Source of the DNA: Sphingomonas sp. 28-63-12
Lineage (GTDB): Bacteria; Pseudomonadota; Alphaproteobacteria; Sphingomonadales; Sphingomonadaceae
Assembly: GCA_002281535.1 (NCBI GenBank)
Contig: NCGD01000020.1
Span: 20,510-63,654, forward strand
DNA length: 43,145 bases
Direction: 5' to 3'
Under the pieces are notes generated by a model, which was given only the letters and a program-made list of their open reading frames with translations, was not told the DNA's origin and ran no database searches. Positions 28,597-37,351 of this stretch are shown one piece after another. Both the position numbers and the translations under genes were made by a program. Positions within the stretch are counted from its first letter, which is position 1. Every line of letters begins with the position of its first letter.

Positions 28597-30746
28597 TCGG
28601 CAGCCTCGCTTTCGGGGGGCATATTATGCCCCAGTAACCGCAGCACTTCCGCCGCCGCCTGTACCAGATTGGTCCCGGGGCCGAAGATCGCCTGCACGCC
28701 AGCCTCACGCAGAAAATCATAATCCTGCGCCGGGATGACGCCGCCGGCGATGACCTTGATATCGGCACGCCCCGCGTCCTTCAGCAGGCCGATCAGTTCG
28801 GGGATCAGCGTCTTGTGGCCTGCCGCCAGCGACGAGGCACCGACGACATCGACGTCGTGCTCGATCGCCAGCGCCGCCGCCTCGCGCGGGGTCTGGAACA
28901 GCGGGCCGGGCACGATCTCGAACCCCAGATCGCCAAACATGCTGCTCACCAGATTGGCGCCGCGATCATGCCCGTCCTGCCCCATCTTGGCGACGAGCAT
29001 GCGCGGTTTGCGGCCAAGGCGGCGTTCGGTGGCATCGACGCCTGCCAGAAGCTGCGCCCAGCGCGCGTCATCGGCATAGGCACCGCCATAAATGCCGCTG
29101 ACCGGCGTAGGGCTGGTCGCATACCGTCCGAACACATCTTCCATCGCCGAGGATATTTCGCCGAGCGTTGCGCGAGCCCGGGCGCAGTCGACGGCAAGCG
29201 CGAGCAGGTTTTCGGTACCCTTCGCTCCCGCCCGCAATGCATCGATCGCTGCGCGGCACTTCGCCTCGTCGCGCCCCGCCTTCACCCGTGCGATCCGGGC
29301 AATCTGACCCTCGCGCACCGCGACGTTGTCAATGTCGAGAATCTCGATCGCGTCCTGTTCGGCCAGCGCATATTTGTTGACGCCGACGATCACGTCCTCG
29401 CCACGATCGACCCGCGCCTGCCGGGCAGTGGCGGCCTCCTCGATCATCGCCTTGGGCCAGCCGGCAGCGACCGCCTTGGCCATACCGCCTTCGCCATCGA
29501 CGCGCTCGATGATCGCCCAGGCCTTGTCGACCAGCTCTGCCGTCAGCGCCTCGACATAATAGGAACCGCCCAAAGGATCGACGACCTTGGTAATCCCCGT
29601 TTCTTCCTGCAGCACGATCTGCGTGTTGCGGGCGATGCGGGCGGAGAAATCGGTGGGGAGCGCAATCGCCTCGTCGAGCGCGTTGGTGTGGAGCGACTGC
29701 GTGCCACCAAATGCTGCCGCCATCGCCTCGACGGTGGTGCGGATGACGTTGTTGTACGGATCCTGCTCGGTCAGCGAGACGCCGCTGGTCTGGCAATGGG
29801 TGCGCAGCATCTTGGAGCGCTCGTCCTTGGCGCCAAGATCGGTCATCACCCGGTGCCAGAGCGTGCGCGCGGCGCGCAGCTTGGCGACTTCCATGAAGAA
29901 GTTCATGCCGATCGCGAAGAAGAACGAAAGCCGCCCGGCAAAGGCATCGATATCCAGCCCGGTTGCCATTGCCGCCTTGGCATATTCGCGGCCATCGGCG
30001 ATCGTGAAGGCAAGCTCCTGCACCTGCGTCGCGCCAGCTTCCTGCATGTGATAGCCGCTGATCGAAATGCTGTTGAACTTCGGCATGTTGGCCGAGGTGT
30101 AGGCGATGATGTCGGCAATGATCCGCATCGATGGCTCGGGCGGATAGATATAGGTGTTGCGGACCATGAACTCCTTCAGAATGTCATTCTGAATCGTCCC
30201 GTCGAGCTGCGCGGCGGCCACGCCCTGCTCCTCGCCCGCAATGATGAAGAAGGCGAGGATCGGGATGACCGCGCCGTTCATTGTCATGCTGACGCTCATC
30301 TTGTCGAGCGGGATGCCGTCGAACAGGATCTTCATGTCGTCGATCGTGTCGATCGCGACGCCCGCTTTGCCGACATCGCCGGTAACGCGCGGATGATCGC
30401 TATCGTACCCGCGATGCGTGGCGAGATCGAAGGCAACCGACAGCCCCTTTTGCCCCGCGGCGAGGTTGCGGCGGTAGAAAGCGTTCGATGCCTCTGCGGT
30501 GGAGAAGCCCGCATATTGGCGGATCGTCCAGGCGCGCCCCGCATACATCGACGCGCGCACGCCGCGGGTGAAGGGCGCAAAACCGGGCAGACCGGGATCA
30601 ATACCGGCAATATCTGCCTGCGTATAGAGTGGCTTGACCACAATCCCCTCCGGTGTGTGCCAGGTGAGATCGGCGCCTTTTACTTCCTTCGCGGCAAGCG
30701 CCTGCCAATCGGCGAGCGTTGGTCCGGTGTTGGGTTCGTCAGTCAT
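28593..30746 (-). CDS. mcm: Methylmalonyl-CoA mutase
   Basis: This B12 enzyme rearranges (R)-methylmalonyl-CoA to succinyl-CoA. The 717-residue protein is the single-chain, homodimeric form. The TIM-barrel half carries [21 protein letters not shown] near residue 62 and [20 protein letters not shown] near 103; the C-terminal cobalamin domain has DGHDRG at 591-596, with His593 the cobalt ligand. [14 protein letters not shown] near 345 is also typical. The usual GTPase chaperone MeaB is not in the window. It heads the group mcm, membrane protein, bioB; a family A palindrome separates it from the enoyl-CoA hydratase gene. Confidence 0.97.
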   Translation of the reverse strand: MTDEPNTGPTLADWQALAAKEVKGADLTWHTPEGIVVKPLYTQADIAGIDPGLPGFAPFTRGVRASMYAGRAWTIRQYAGFSTAEASNAFYRRNLAAGQKGLSVAFDLATHRGYDSDHPRVTGDVGKAGVAIDTIDDMKILFDGIPLDKMSVSMTMNGAVIPILAFFIIAGEEQGVAAAQLDGTIQNDILKEFMVRNTYIYPPEPSMRIIADIIAYTSANMPKFNSISISGYHMQEAGATQVQELAFTIADGREYAKAAMATGLDIDAFAGRLSFFFAIGMNFFMEVAKLRAARTLWHRVMTDLGAKDERSKMLRTHCQTSGVSLTEQDPYNNVIRTTVEAMAAAFGGTQSLHTNALDEAIALPTDFSARIARNTQIVLQEETGITKVVDPLGGSYYVEALTAELVDKAWAIIERVDGEGGMAKAVAAGWPKAMIEEAATARQARVDRGEDVIVGVNKYALAEQDAIEILDIDNVAVREGQIARIARVKAGRDEAKCRAAIDALRAGAKGTENLLALAVDCARARATLGEISSAMEDVFGRYATSPTPVSGIYGGAYADDARWAQLLAGVDATERRLGRKPRMLVAKMGQDGHDRGANLVSSMFGDLGFEIVPGPLFQTPREAAALAIEHDVDVVGASSLAAGHKTLIPELIGLLKDAGRADIKVIAGGVIPAQDYDFLREAGVQAIFGPGTNLVQAAAEVLRLLGHNMPPESEAAE

Positions 30747-30765
30747 GCCAATGCCCTAATCAAAT

Positions 30766-30882
30766 CCGTCCGTGTTGAGTAGGGGCTGAGCGACGTCGAA
30801 GACCCTATCGAAGGATGTGCCACAAAAGCTGTCCTTCGAAACGCCATGTCGCCAAGCTCGATGGCGGCTCAGGACGAGCGGA
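30766..30882. repeat. Long imperfect palindrome, repeat family A, copy 2
   Basis: The left part (CCGTCCGTG, then TTGAGTAGGGGCTGAGCG, then GTCGAAGACCC) matches the right arm of copy 1 read on the other strand. The right part keeps the outer blocks TCCTTCGAAACGC and GCTCAGGACGAGCGGA, but its middle is replaced by a different small palindrome (CGCCAT ... ATGGCG, 30842-30866). The element fills the gap between the enoyl-CoA hydratase stop and the mcm start. Confidence 0.9.
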
Positions 30883-30889
30883 CGTCGCG

Positions 30890-31675
30890 TTATCGGCCCT
30901 TGAACACCGGTTTGCGCTTCTGCAGGAAGCTCATTGCCCCTTCCATCGCGTCGGCACTGTCGCCCGCCATCCCCTGCCGGTCAGCCTCGCCCGCCAGCGC
31001 GGTGGCATAATCGCTTTCGAGCGCCGCGCTCAACCCCTGGCGCATCAGGCCGATCGCCATGGTTGGCCCCGCGGCCAGCCGCGTCGCCATCGCCATCGCC
31101 TCTTCGATCAGCACGACATCGGGCACGCATTTGTAGATCAGTCCCCACTCGGCGGCCTTGGCGCCGGGGATTCGCTCACCAAGCAACATCATCTCCGCCG
31201 CGCGCGCCTTGCCAACCAGCCGCGCCAGCATCCAGGAGGCGCCGCCATCGGGCACCAGCCCGATATTGACGAAAGCCTGCAGGAAATAGCCGCTGTCCCC
31301 CGCAAAGCAGAAATCCGCCGCGAGCGCGAGGCTGCAGCCGATACCTGCCGCCGGCCCCTTGACCGCGCTGACAATCGGCACGGGCAGCCTGGACAGCTTG
31401 ATCATCAGCGGGTTGTAGCTGTTGGTCAGCGATTGCCGCGCCCGTTCGCCGCCCGAAATGCTGTTCGCGCCATCACGCCCCGCCAGATCGGCGCCCGAGC
31501 AAAATGCCCGCCCCTCGCCCGTGATCAGCACCGCACGCGCGCCATCCAGATCGTCAAGCGCGGCCGAGAGTTCGTCGAATAGCTGCGGCGGCGCAGCATT
31601 CAGCCGCTCGGGCCGGTTGAGCGTCAGGACAAGGACGTCTCCTTGGCGCTCAGCGCGGATCATGTCATAGCTCAT
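30890..31675 (-). CDS. Enoyl-CoA hydratase/isomerase family protein
   Basis: A crotonase-fold protein of 261 residues. VLTLNRPERLNA near residue 16, the first oxyanion-hole segment GEGRAFCSGADL near 53-64 and the second, VKGPAAGIGCSLALAAD, near 105-121 are clear. The position of the usual hydratase glutamates is occupied by FVNIGLVPDGGASWMLARLVG, closer to PaaG/isomerase-like members that have Asp/Gly here. Substrate unknown. It lies between mce and mcm on the same strand, which suggests acyl-CoA or branched-chain catabolism. Confidence 0.9.
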   Translation of the reverse strand: MSYDMIRAERQGDVLVLTLNRPERLNAAPPQLFDELSAALDDLDGARAVLITGEGRAFCSGADLAGRDGANSISGGERARQSLTNSYNPLMIKLSRLPVPIVSAVKGPAAGIGCSLALAADFCFAGDSGYFLQAFVNIGLVPDGGASWMLARLVGKARAAEMMLLGERIPGAKAAEWGLIYKCVPDVVLIEEAMAMATRLAAGPTMAIGLMRQGLSAALESDYATALAGEADRQGMAGDSADAMEGAMSFLQKRKPVFKGR

Positions 31676-31714
31676 TCAGCATCCCCTTCATCCCATCCCG
31701 TCAGGGAGAGCGCT

Positions 31715-32131
31715 TTAATGCCCCTTGGGCGTTTCCATAATCTCGGTAAGCACGCCGCCCATGTCCTTGGGGTGGACGAAAAAGATCATCGTCCCATGCG
31801 CGCCGATCCGCGGCTCGCCGAGCACCTTGGCGCCCTTTGCCTCGAACCACGCCTTGGCCGCATGGATTTCGGGCACTTCATAGCAGACATGATGCTGCCC
31901 GCCGGCCGGGTTCTTGGCGAGGAAGCTGTGGATCGGCGATGCCGCCCCCAGCGGCTCGATCAGTTCGATCTGGGTGTTGGGCGTATCGACGAAGCACACT
32001 TTCACGCCTTGTGCCGGCAAGTCGAAGGGCGCGTGAATGGTGGTTGCGCCCATCACGTCGCGGTACAGCGCAACCGATGCCTCGATCGACGGCGTCGCGA
32101 CGCCGATATGGTTGAGCCGGCCGAGCTTCAC
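31715..32131 (-). CDS. mce: Methylmalonyl-CoA epimerase
   Basis: This 138-residue VOC-fold enzyme interconverts (S)- and (R)-methylmalonyl-CoA, linking propionyl-CoA carboxylase to the mutase. Paired beta-alpha-beta modules are visible: LNHIGVATPSIEASVALYRDVMG and HHVCYEVPEIHAAKAWFEAKG. His8, Glu56, His81 and Glu132 are plausible metal ligands (LNHIG, QIELIEP, GQHHVCYE, LTEIM). The start is GTG, overlapping the upstream stop as GTGA. Confidence 0.93.
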   Translation of the reverse strand: MKLGRLNHIGVATPSIEASVALYRDVMGATTIHAPFDLPAQGVKVCFVDTPNTQIELIEPLGAASPIHSFLAKNPAGGQHHVCYEVPEIHAAKAWFEAKGAKVLGEPRIGAHGTMIFFVHPKDMGGVLTEIMETPKGH

Positions 32132-32646
32132 TTGGCCGCCGGCTTGGCGGGTTGCGGGACCACGCCGAATTCATAGCCGCAGGCCGAAAGCACATCCTTG
32201 ATCCCGGCGCTGGCGCCGGGCCCCGGAAAAATTTGCGATACCGAGGCAGTGCCGTCGGTGGTGGTGACAGTGATCGACTTGGCGCTGTTCATCGCGACCG
32301 TCAGCTGTGTGATCGTGCTGGGTTCGCGATTCATCGTCGCCGTGCCGGGGAATTCCCAAGTCGAATCGATCGGTGTGCCGCCATCGACGCTCACCGACAC
32401 GATATGGTCGTCACCCGCCGCGAAGCCGGCCTTGGTGCGCATCTGAATCGACACGACCGGCTCGGCGACGCGATCGCAGCGCACGACAAGCCGGGCGCTA
32501 TGGTCGCTGGTAAAGGCGAACGCCGAAGTCGAGCTGATGCCCGACGCCGCATCGGTGCGCGACATCGCGGTCCAGGGTGGCGGAGGCGCCGCCGGGGTGG
32601 CAGCAGCGGTCGTTGATTGAAGCAGGGCAAACAGAATCGAAATCAT
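32128..32646 (-). CDS. Unknown exported protein
   Basis: A 172-residue protein with an N-terminal signal peptide (MISILFALLQSTTAAA) and a beta-rich mature part containing LVVRCDR and a late cysteine (SACGYEF), which could pair. The pattern vaguely recalls small VasI-like periplasmic beta-sandwich proteins, but I would not name it. Three consecutive start codons exist (TTG 32652, ATG 32649, ATG 32646); the AGGAG box at 32653-32657 is best spaced for the last. Its stop overlaps the mce start. Confidence 0.75.
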   Translation of the reverse strand: MISILFALLQSTTAAATPAAPPPPWTAMSRTDAASGISSTSAFAFTSDHSARLVVRCDRVAEPVVSIQMRTKAGFAAGDDHIVSVSVDGGTPIDSTWEFPGTATMNREPSTITQLTVAMNSAKSITVTTTDGTASVSQIFPGPGASAGIKDVLSACGYEFGVVPQPAKPAAK

Positions 32647-32676
32647 CATCAACTCCTAAAACGCGTGGTGACGACT

Positions 32677-32865
32677 ATGCCGTTATCCGTCGACCCGGGA
32701 CAGTGGCTTGGCGCCAGCCCCCCTTTTCCTGATCGTCTCGACCCTGACAAGCCTTGGATCGCGATTGCGCCACCCGACATGACGGCCCCACCACCGCTTG
32801 CGTGGGCTGGCCGCGCCGCACGCCCCCCCACCGCTTGCGCCACCGCGCGTCGCAGGCGATGGTGA
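32677..32865 (+). CDS. Doubtful 62-codon open frame
   Basis: The frame from ATG 32677 encodes a proline-rich peptide (MPLSVDPGQWLGASPPFPDR...) ending in RRRRW, with GGTGA five bases upstream. It ends 16 bases before the next small gene. It could be a real leader-type gene, but has no recognisable family and the frame is helped by GC-rich composition. A 12-base direct repeat, CCACCGCTTGCG, occurs twice within it. Confidence 0.22.
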   Translation: MPLSVDPGQWLGASPPFPDRLDPDKPWIAIAPPDMTAPPPLAWAGRAARPPTACATARRRRW

Positions 32866-32881
32866 GCGGGGAGACAGGTTC

Positions 32882-33052
32882 GTGCGCACCAAGCTGAGTA
32901 TCTGCGCCAGGAAGAAACGGTACAAATCGGCCGAAGCGGCGCTGGCTGCCGCCCGCGAAACCGGCCTTACCCTGTTCGCCTATCGTTGCGATCGCTGCCA
33001 GCTTTTTCATCTGACCAGTCGCAGCAAAGGGAAATGGGTGAGCCGTGGCTGA
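32882..33052 (+). CDS. Small cysteine-containing protein, possible zinc ribbon
   Basis: A 56-residue basic protein. CARKKRYKSAEAALAAARETG is followed by YRCDRCQLFHLTSRSKGKW, so Cys-x2-Cys plus a nearby His and an N-terminal Cys form a possible zinc site. Small proteins with this layout (basic, KRRY then helix then CxxCxxxH) are common in sphingomonads and of unknown role. GTG at 32882 follows GGGGAG by eight bases; the longer frame to 32798 has an unlikely proline-rich start. It is the only plus-strand gene in an otherwise minus-strand stretch. Confidence 0.65.
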   Translation: MRTKLSICARKKRYKSAEAALAAARETGLTLFAYRCDRCQLFHLTSRSKGKWVSRG

Positions 33053-33116
33053 GCCAGACCAGCGGCATGCAGCACCAAGACGGATGTAAATTTCATCAGA
33101 TTTCAGGCGCGTTTGG

Positions 33117-34223
33117 CTATTTGCCGATCGAATAGGCGATTGGCGCGGTCGTCGATGGCGGGGCAGAGTGCAGCGCGATGACCTGGGTCAACAACTCGAA
33201 GGTCGATTTGGTTTCCAGGTCGTTATCGGCGATATAGAACCACGACCCGCGGTAGCGCACCATGGTTGTGGCGTTTTGCGGTTCATGGTCGGAGACCTGG
33301 ACGCGGAAGACACCGCCGAGCATTTCCTGCCAATCAAACGGTGTGCCATCGGCCCGCGTCGTGCGGCGCACCAGCCCGGCATCAAGGTCGCGGACGGGCA
33401 CTTCCACCCCAGTTGCGAGGAAGTGCAAGGCGGCCATGACCGGCCGGGTGGTGATCGCCAGCGACATCTTGTCGGTTGCATCGCCTGCCAGCACGATACG
33501 GATACGATCGGCGCTCGGGTCGATTCCCGTCAGCGACTTGAAGTGCAGCGCTTCGTCACTGCTGGCCGCCCCCCGCGTAAAGCGCAGTTCGATACCCGGC
33601 TTGTCGCTTGTCGTCTTGACCAGATCGAGCCGGTTGTCGCGCTGCAGCACGCGCAGCATCTTGGCGGCATCGGCGAAATCGTGAAATTCGGGTGCGCGCG
33701 ACGGGGCCGGTCCCGAAGCGGTTGGCGCATTCTTCAGCCCGTTCATTTCGATGACGCCGAGCGAGAAGGCCCGATCGATCGACCAGCCCGAGCGCACGAG
33801 CAGGAAAAGAATGTCCGGGTTGATCGGCGTCATCATCTGCCGGACGAATTTCTCGCCCTCCAGCGGCGCGTAGAAAATGGTGGGCTTCTCATTCATGGCG
33901 ACGGTACCGGGGCCAAGGCTGAGGACGCGACCGATCGTGTCCTTGGCCGCAGTGCTGGCCGTTCGGCTCAGGCTGCCGGAGCTGCCGATCGACATGTTGA
34001 GCTCGAGCGACGCGGCGATGCGTTCGACGCTGGTGAAATAGGTGGTGTCACGGTAGCGAATCCGCACCAGATTGAGCAGCAGTTCCTGATCATTGGTCTG
34101 CGCGATCGCCTGATTGTACAGCGGGCGCGTCGCGATGAGCGAGCGCGGCCCGATATAGCTGCAGCCGCTGAGCAATATCGCCGCTGCCAATATTGTGCCA
34201 ATGGTTGATGACGGCCGGATCAT
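33117..34223 (-). CDS. Unknown lipoprotein, 368 residues
   Basis: The signal peptide ends in lipobox LLSGC (cysteine about residue 21). The start of the mature part, SYIGPRSLIATRPLYNQAIAQTNDQELLLNLVRIRYRDTTYFTSVERI, is a pattern I know from a widespread bacterial family of hypothetical proteins. No catalytic motif is seen; the protein is probably anchored in the outer or inner membrane facing the periplasm. Its ATG overlaps the stop of the MscS-type channel gene (ATGA), so the two are translated together, which suggests a shared envelope role. Confidence 0.85.
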   Translation of the reverse strand: MIRPSSTIGTILAAAILLSGCSYIGPRSLIATRPLYNQAIAQTNDQELLLNLVRIRYRDTTYFTSVERIAASLELNMSIGSSGSLSRTASTAAKDTIGRVLSLGPGTVAMNEKPTIFYAPLEGEKFVRQMMTPINPDILFLLVRSGWSIDRAFSLGVIEMNGLKNAPTASGPAPSRAPEFHDFADAAKMLRVLQRDNRLDLVKTTSDKPGIELRFTRGAASSDEALHFKSLTGIDPSADRIRIVLAGDATDKMSLAITTRPVMAALHFLATGVEVPVRDLDAGLVRRTTRADGTPFDWQEMLGGVFRVQVSDHEPQNATTMVRYRGSWFYIADNDLETKSTFELLTQVIALHSAPPSTTAPIAYSIGK

Positions 34224-35704
34224 GCTGTGGCGATCTGCGCGAGTTCGGGCTTGGGCAGCTTGCGACCCAGGAATCGCGTCATTCCCGCCAGAATCTTGCT
34301 CGCCATTGTCGATCTTTCCTCCGCAATCTGTTCGGGTGGTTTGCTCGATCGCGCGGCGTCGGATGCCAGCCGGCGCTCGGCGGCGGCCATGCTGAGCGCT
34401 TCTGCCGCCGATGGGCTGGATTCGAGCACCTGTTCGATATCCGATTTGTCGATTTCAAAGGCCACGGTGTCAGTGACCGAGACGACGGTGGCGCTGCGCG
34501 GTTCGCCGGTGAGCAACGACATTTCGCCAAAGAAATCCCCCGGGACAAAGGCAGCGACATCGAGTTCGTTATCGCCCTGCGGAATGCGCACTGAGACGAG
34601 GCCTTCGCTCATGACGAACATCGACTGGCCCGGTTCGCCCGCGGTAATGAGGCGCTGACCCGCCGAGAATTTGCGCAGCGTCATCCGATCGGCCAGTTCG
34701 TGCAGCGTTGCCGCATCGATGCCGACAAACAGCTGAACCTGATTGAGCAGCCTGAACCGGCTGCCCGGCGCTTCGGCAAAACGGCCGAAATCCTGTGGCT
34801 CGATCGACCAGTTATCGAGCTTTGGATGCGCCAGCTGCAAGCCCGTGGTAGACAATTGCCGCAGCAAATGGCCGAGGATTAGATGCTTTGCCTTGCCCGG
34901 CGGCAGCTTGGCAGGATCGAGCATATATTTGATCTTGTAGTTGATGCCGTTGCCGGTTGCCTCCGACAAGCGTGCCTTCACATCATAGATTGCGTCATTT
35001 TCGCGGGCGGCCGCCTGAATGACGGCGGTCAGCACCCGCAGCGCGCGATCGGTGCTGACTTCGAAATCGAGCGACACAACCATCTCGAATTCGCCCATGC
35101 GATCTGGCTTCGAATAGTTGAGGACGATCGATTCGCTCATCACTGTGTTGGGGATGACCATCATCGAGTTTTCAGGCGTGAGGATGTAGGTGCTGCGCCA
35201 GTTGATCTCGGTCACGCGCCCCATGATGCGGGTGGTGCCGCCGCGCGAGAGAATCTGCACGAAATCGTTGATGCCAAAGCCACTGTCGAGATTCAGCGCG
35301 ATGCCCGAAAAAGTGTCCGAGATCAGGCTTTTGACAGCAAAGCCGACGACCAGGCCGATCACGCTCGACGTGGCAATTGCCCCGGTGAGTGGGACCTGGA
35401 ACAGCGTGGCTGCCATCGTCAGCGCGACGGTGGCATAGATCAGCACATTGGTGATCTGGATGAGCAGCCGCGGGGTTTTGCGACCGTTGCTCCGGCCGAG
35501 CGGGTTCCAGAACAGGATTTCGGTCAGGCGACAGAGGATGATCGCACCGGCCATCCAGGCGATGATCGCCAGAACGATAAAAATGGCGCGCGCGGAAAGG
35601 CCGGTCCGTGCGCCCACCGCTTCGGCAGCGCCGACGTGGATCGCGCAAAGCCCCGCGAGGAGAATTCCCAAGGGAATCCCCAACAATCGAATTGCCCCCC
35701 GCAT
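34220..35704 (-). CDS. MscS-type channel with cyclic-nucleotide-binding domain
   Basis: A 494-residue fusion. Three or four membrane helices (about 8-28, 41-60, 83-103, pore helix 106-135) lead into an MscS beta domain with VIGLVVGFAVKSLISDTFSGI and RVTEINWRSTYILTPENSMMVIPN. After a linker, residues about 325-420 form a cyclic-nucleotide-binding domain, with the phosphate-binding cassette FGEMSLLTGEPRSATV (393-408) containing the expected Glu and Arg. It could gate ion flow on nucleotide binding as well as on membrane tension; gating is inference. ATG at 35704 has a GGGGGGA box; a longer frame to 35800 is rejected. It precedes the unknown lipoprotein gene. Confidence 0.92.
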   Translation of the reverse strand: MRGAIRLLGIPLGILLAGLCAIHVGAAEAVGARTGLSARAIFIVLAIIAWMAGAIILCRLTEILFWNPLGRSNGRKTPRLLIQITNVLIYATVALTMAATLFQVPLTGAIATSSVIGLVVGFAVKSLISDTFSGIALNLDSGFGINDFVQILSRGGTTRIMGRVTEINWRSTYILTPENSMMVIPNTVMSESIVLNYSKPDRMGEFEMVVSLDFEVSTDRALRVLTAVIQAAARENDAIYDVKARLSEATGNGINYKIKYMLDPAKLPPGKAKHLILGHLLRQLSTTGLQLAHPKLDNWSIEPQDFGRFAEAPGSRFRLLNQVQLFVGIDAATLHELADRMTLRKFSAGQRLITAGEPGQSMFVMSEGLVSVRIPQGDNELDVAAFVPGDFFGEMSLLTGEPRSATVVSVTDTVAFEIDKSDIEQVLESSPSAAEALSMAAAERRLASDAARSSKPPEQIAEERSTMASKILAGMTRFLGRKLPKPELAQIATA

Positions 35705-35994
35705 TGTCCCCCCGACGCTCGATCTAGTATTGTTACATCTATGTGACTCAGGGCTTTGACAAGCGTTTTTTAAGCATGATCGGGTCATGCCGGGATTCAC
35801 CCGGATCGGTCATGCCGGCCCTTCGTTTTGGCGTCATTGCACAGCGCTTCCGGCGCAGCGTTCAGCGCCTCTGCTAGCGTCACACGCAGCCCCGCCGGCC
35901 GACAGTTATGCAGCCAATGATTAAACTGTTGGAGGATTGCGCTGTTTATTGGCTTTCGCGCCGGCGATCGGCGACTATTGGCCGCCCCGTTCGT
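35705..35994. other. 290-bp intergenic region
   Basis: This holds the upstream region of the channel gene and the region after the sugar dehydrogenase stop. TTGACA (35756-35761, plus strand) has no partner -10. The first half of family B appears as a relic, listed separately. No gene with a convincing start is seen. Confidence 0.5.
35784..35818. repeat. Degenerate half of palindromic repeat family B
   Basis: GTCATGCCGGGATTCACCCGG folds as a short hairpin (CCGGG/CCCGG) and resembles the left arm of copy 2 (GTCATGCCGGATTTGATCCGG). A second GTCATGCCGG follows at 35809-35818 without a partner. It looks like a decayed or solo element. Confidence 0.55.
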
Positions 35995-37182
35995 CTATCG
36001 CCGCGCGAGCCTGACCAAATCCCCGCCATCCTCCAGCAGCCACACAGCGCCATCGGGCGCCTGCGCCAGATCGCGGATGCGATCGCCCATCTTCCACTGT
36101 GCCGCTACCCGTGCGGTCATGCCGCTGACCGCCACGCGGATCAGCGCTTCGCCGCCGAGCGCGCCGATCAGCAATTGCCCACGCCATTCGGGAAACATCG
36201 CCCCTGAATAGAGGATCATCCCGCCCGGCGAGATGGACGGGTTCCACCATAATTTGGGTGCTTCAAGATCGGGGCGGCTGGGGTGATCGGGGATGGGCTG
36301 ACCCGAATAATTGTCGCCGTTCGACACAATCGGCCAGCCATAATTGCGGCCCGGGAGGATCATGTTGAGTTCGTCGCCGCCGCGCGGGCCCATTTCCTCT
36401 TCCCACAAATGCCCATCGGCGGTGAAGACCATGCCATAGGGGTTACGGTGGCCGGTTGACCAGGTCATCGCCTTGACCCCGCCCGCCTTATAGTCGGGGT
36501 TGCCGGGCCATGCCTTGCCGTCGAGGGTCAGCCGCAGAATCTTGCCGAGCGCCTGGTTGGGGTCCTGTGCCGGGGTGAAGCGCTGGCGTTCGCCGCTCGC
36601 GAGGAACAGCGACCGGCCGTCGGGCGCGAACAATATAGTGGCGCCGAACTGGCCGCCGGGGCCGTTCTGGCCCGATCGCCAGATCACGCGCAGCCCTTCC
36701 AGCGACGCGCGCGCCGGGCACGGTGCGCGGATACACTGCACCTGTTTGGTCACAAGCGTGGCGCGGGCGAGCGCCAGCGCCGCCCCTGTCGTCCCTTTTT
36801 CCGAATAGCTGAGATAGATGCTGTGGCTGGTCGCGTAATCGGGCGCGATCGCCACATCGAGCAGCCCCCCCTGCCCGACCTGTGCGACGATCGGCGCGCC
36901 GCTGACCTCGACGATCTCGCCATCGGCCCAGCGCGCCCGCAGATGGCCCGCCTTCTCGGTCACCAGCACGCCGCCATCGGGCAGGAAGGCCAACGCAAAT
37001 GGCTCTTCGAAATGGGCGAGCCGGGTAGTCGCAAAAGGCGGCCGGGTTTCGCCGATATTCGCGCGACCGGCCGTAGCGGGGATGTTGCGCAGCCCCAGTT
37101 GCGGGGCGTTGCGCGGCAGCGATTGTGCCGAGCAACCGGCGGCGGCCAGCAGGCTGAGCGGGAGCAGGAAAAGGGTGCGCAT
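35995..37182 (-). CDS. PQQ-dependent sugar dehydrogenase family lipoprotein
   Basis: A 395-residue six-bladed beta-propeller of the soluble glucose/sorbosone dehydrogenase (YliI/Asd) family, probably oxidising an aldose sugar in the periplasm with PQQ. The lipobox LAAAGC (cysteine 17) ends the signal peptide. Typical blocks are FALAFLPDGGVLVTEKAG, GQGGLLDVAIAPDY, GHRNPYGMVF and EMGPRGGDELN, with GRNYGWP after it. A two-cysteine loop QCIRAPCPA near 150-160 looks like an added disulfide loop. ATG at 37182 has GGAGA five bases upstream; two further upstream in-frame ATGs are worse placed. PQQ biosynthesis genes are not nearby. Confidence 0.9.
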   Translation of the reverse strand: MRTLFLLPLSLLAAAGCSAQSLPRNAPQLGLRNIPATAGRANIGETRPPFATTRLAHFEEPFALAFLPDGGVLVTEKAGHLRARWADGEIVEVSGAPIVAQVGQGGLLDVAIAPDYATSHSIYLSYSEKGTTGAALALARATLVTKQVQCIRAPCPARASLEGLRVIWRSGQNGPGGQFGATILFAPDGRSLFLASGERQRFTPAQDPNQALGKILRLTLDGKAWPGNPDYKAGGVKAMTWSTGHRNPYGMVFTADGHLWEEEMGPRGGDELNMILPGRNYGWPIVSNGDNYSGQPIPDHPSRPDLEAPKLWWNPSISPGGMILYSGAMFPEWRGQLLIGALGGEALIRVAVSGMTARVAAQWKMGDRIRDLAQAPDGAVWLLEDGGDLVRLARR

Positions 37183-37236
37183 CATTCTCTCCATTGGGTC
37201 GTCCAGGCGCTAACGCACGGCAGGGCGCGGGGATGC

Positions 37237-37265
37237 TTGCCACTATCGTCTATTCGGCCTATACC
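37237..37265 (+). promoter_or_regulatory. Candidate sigma70-type promoter of the rimP-infB operon
   Basis: TTGCCA (37237-37242, five of six consensus) and TATACC (37260-37265, four of six) are separated by exactly 17 bases. Transcription would start near 37272, leaving a leader of about 80 bases before rimP. Confidence 0.6.
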
Positions 37266-37351
37266 AGTCCTGCGCTTTCTCTACATCGGTAACGCTGCAG
37301 AGGCTGGACCCCACGGGCCCGGCGGCGCGGTCGCTTATGTGGAGAATTTTT

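Noticed and set aside
35756-35761. Consensus TTGACA on the plus strand
   Set aside because: No -10 box lies 15-19 bases downstream and the genes that follow are on the minus strand.
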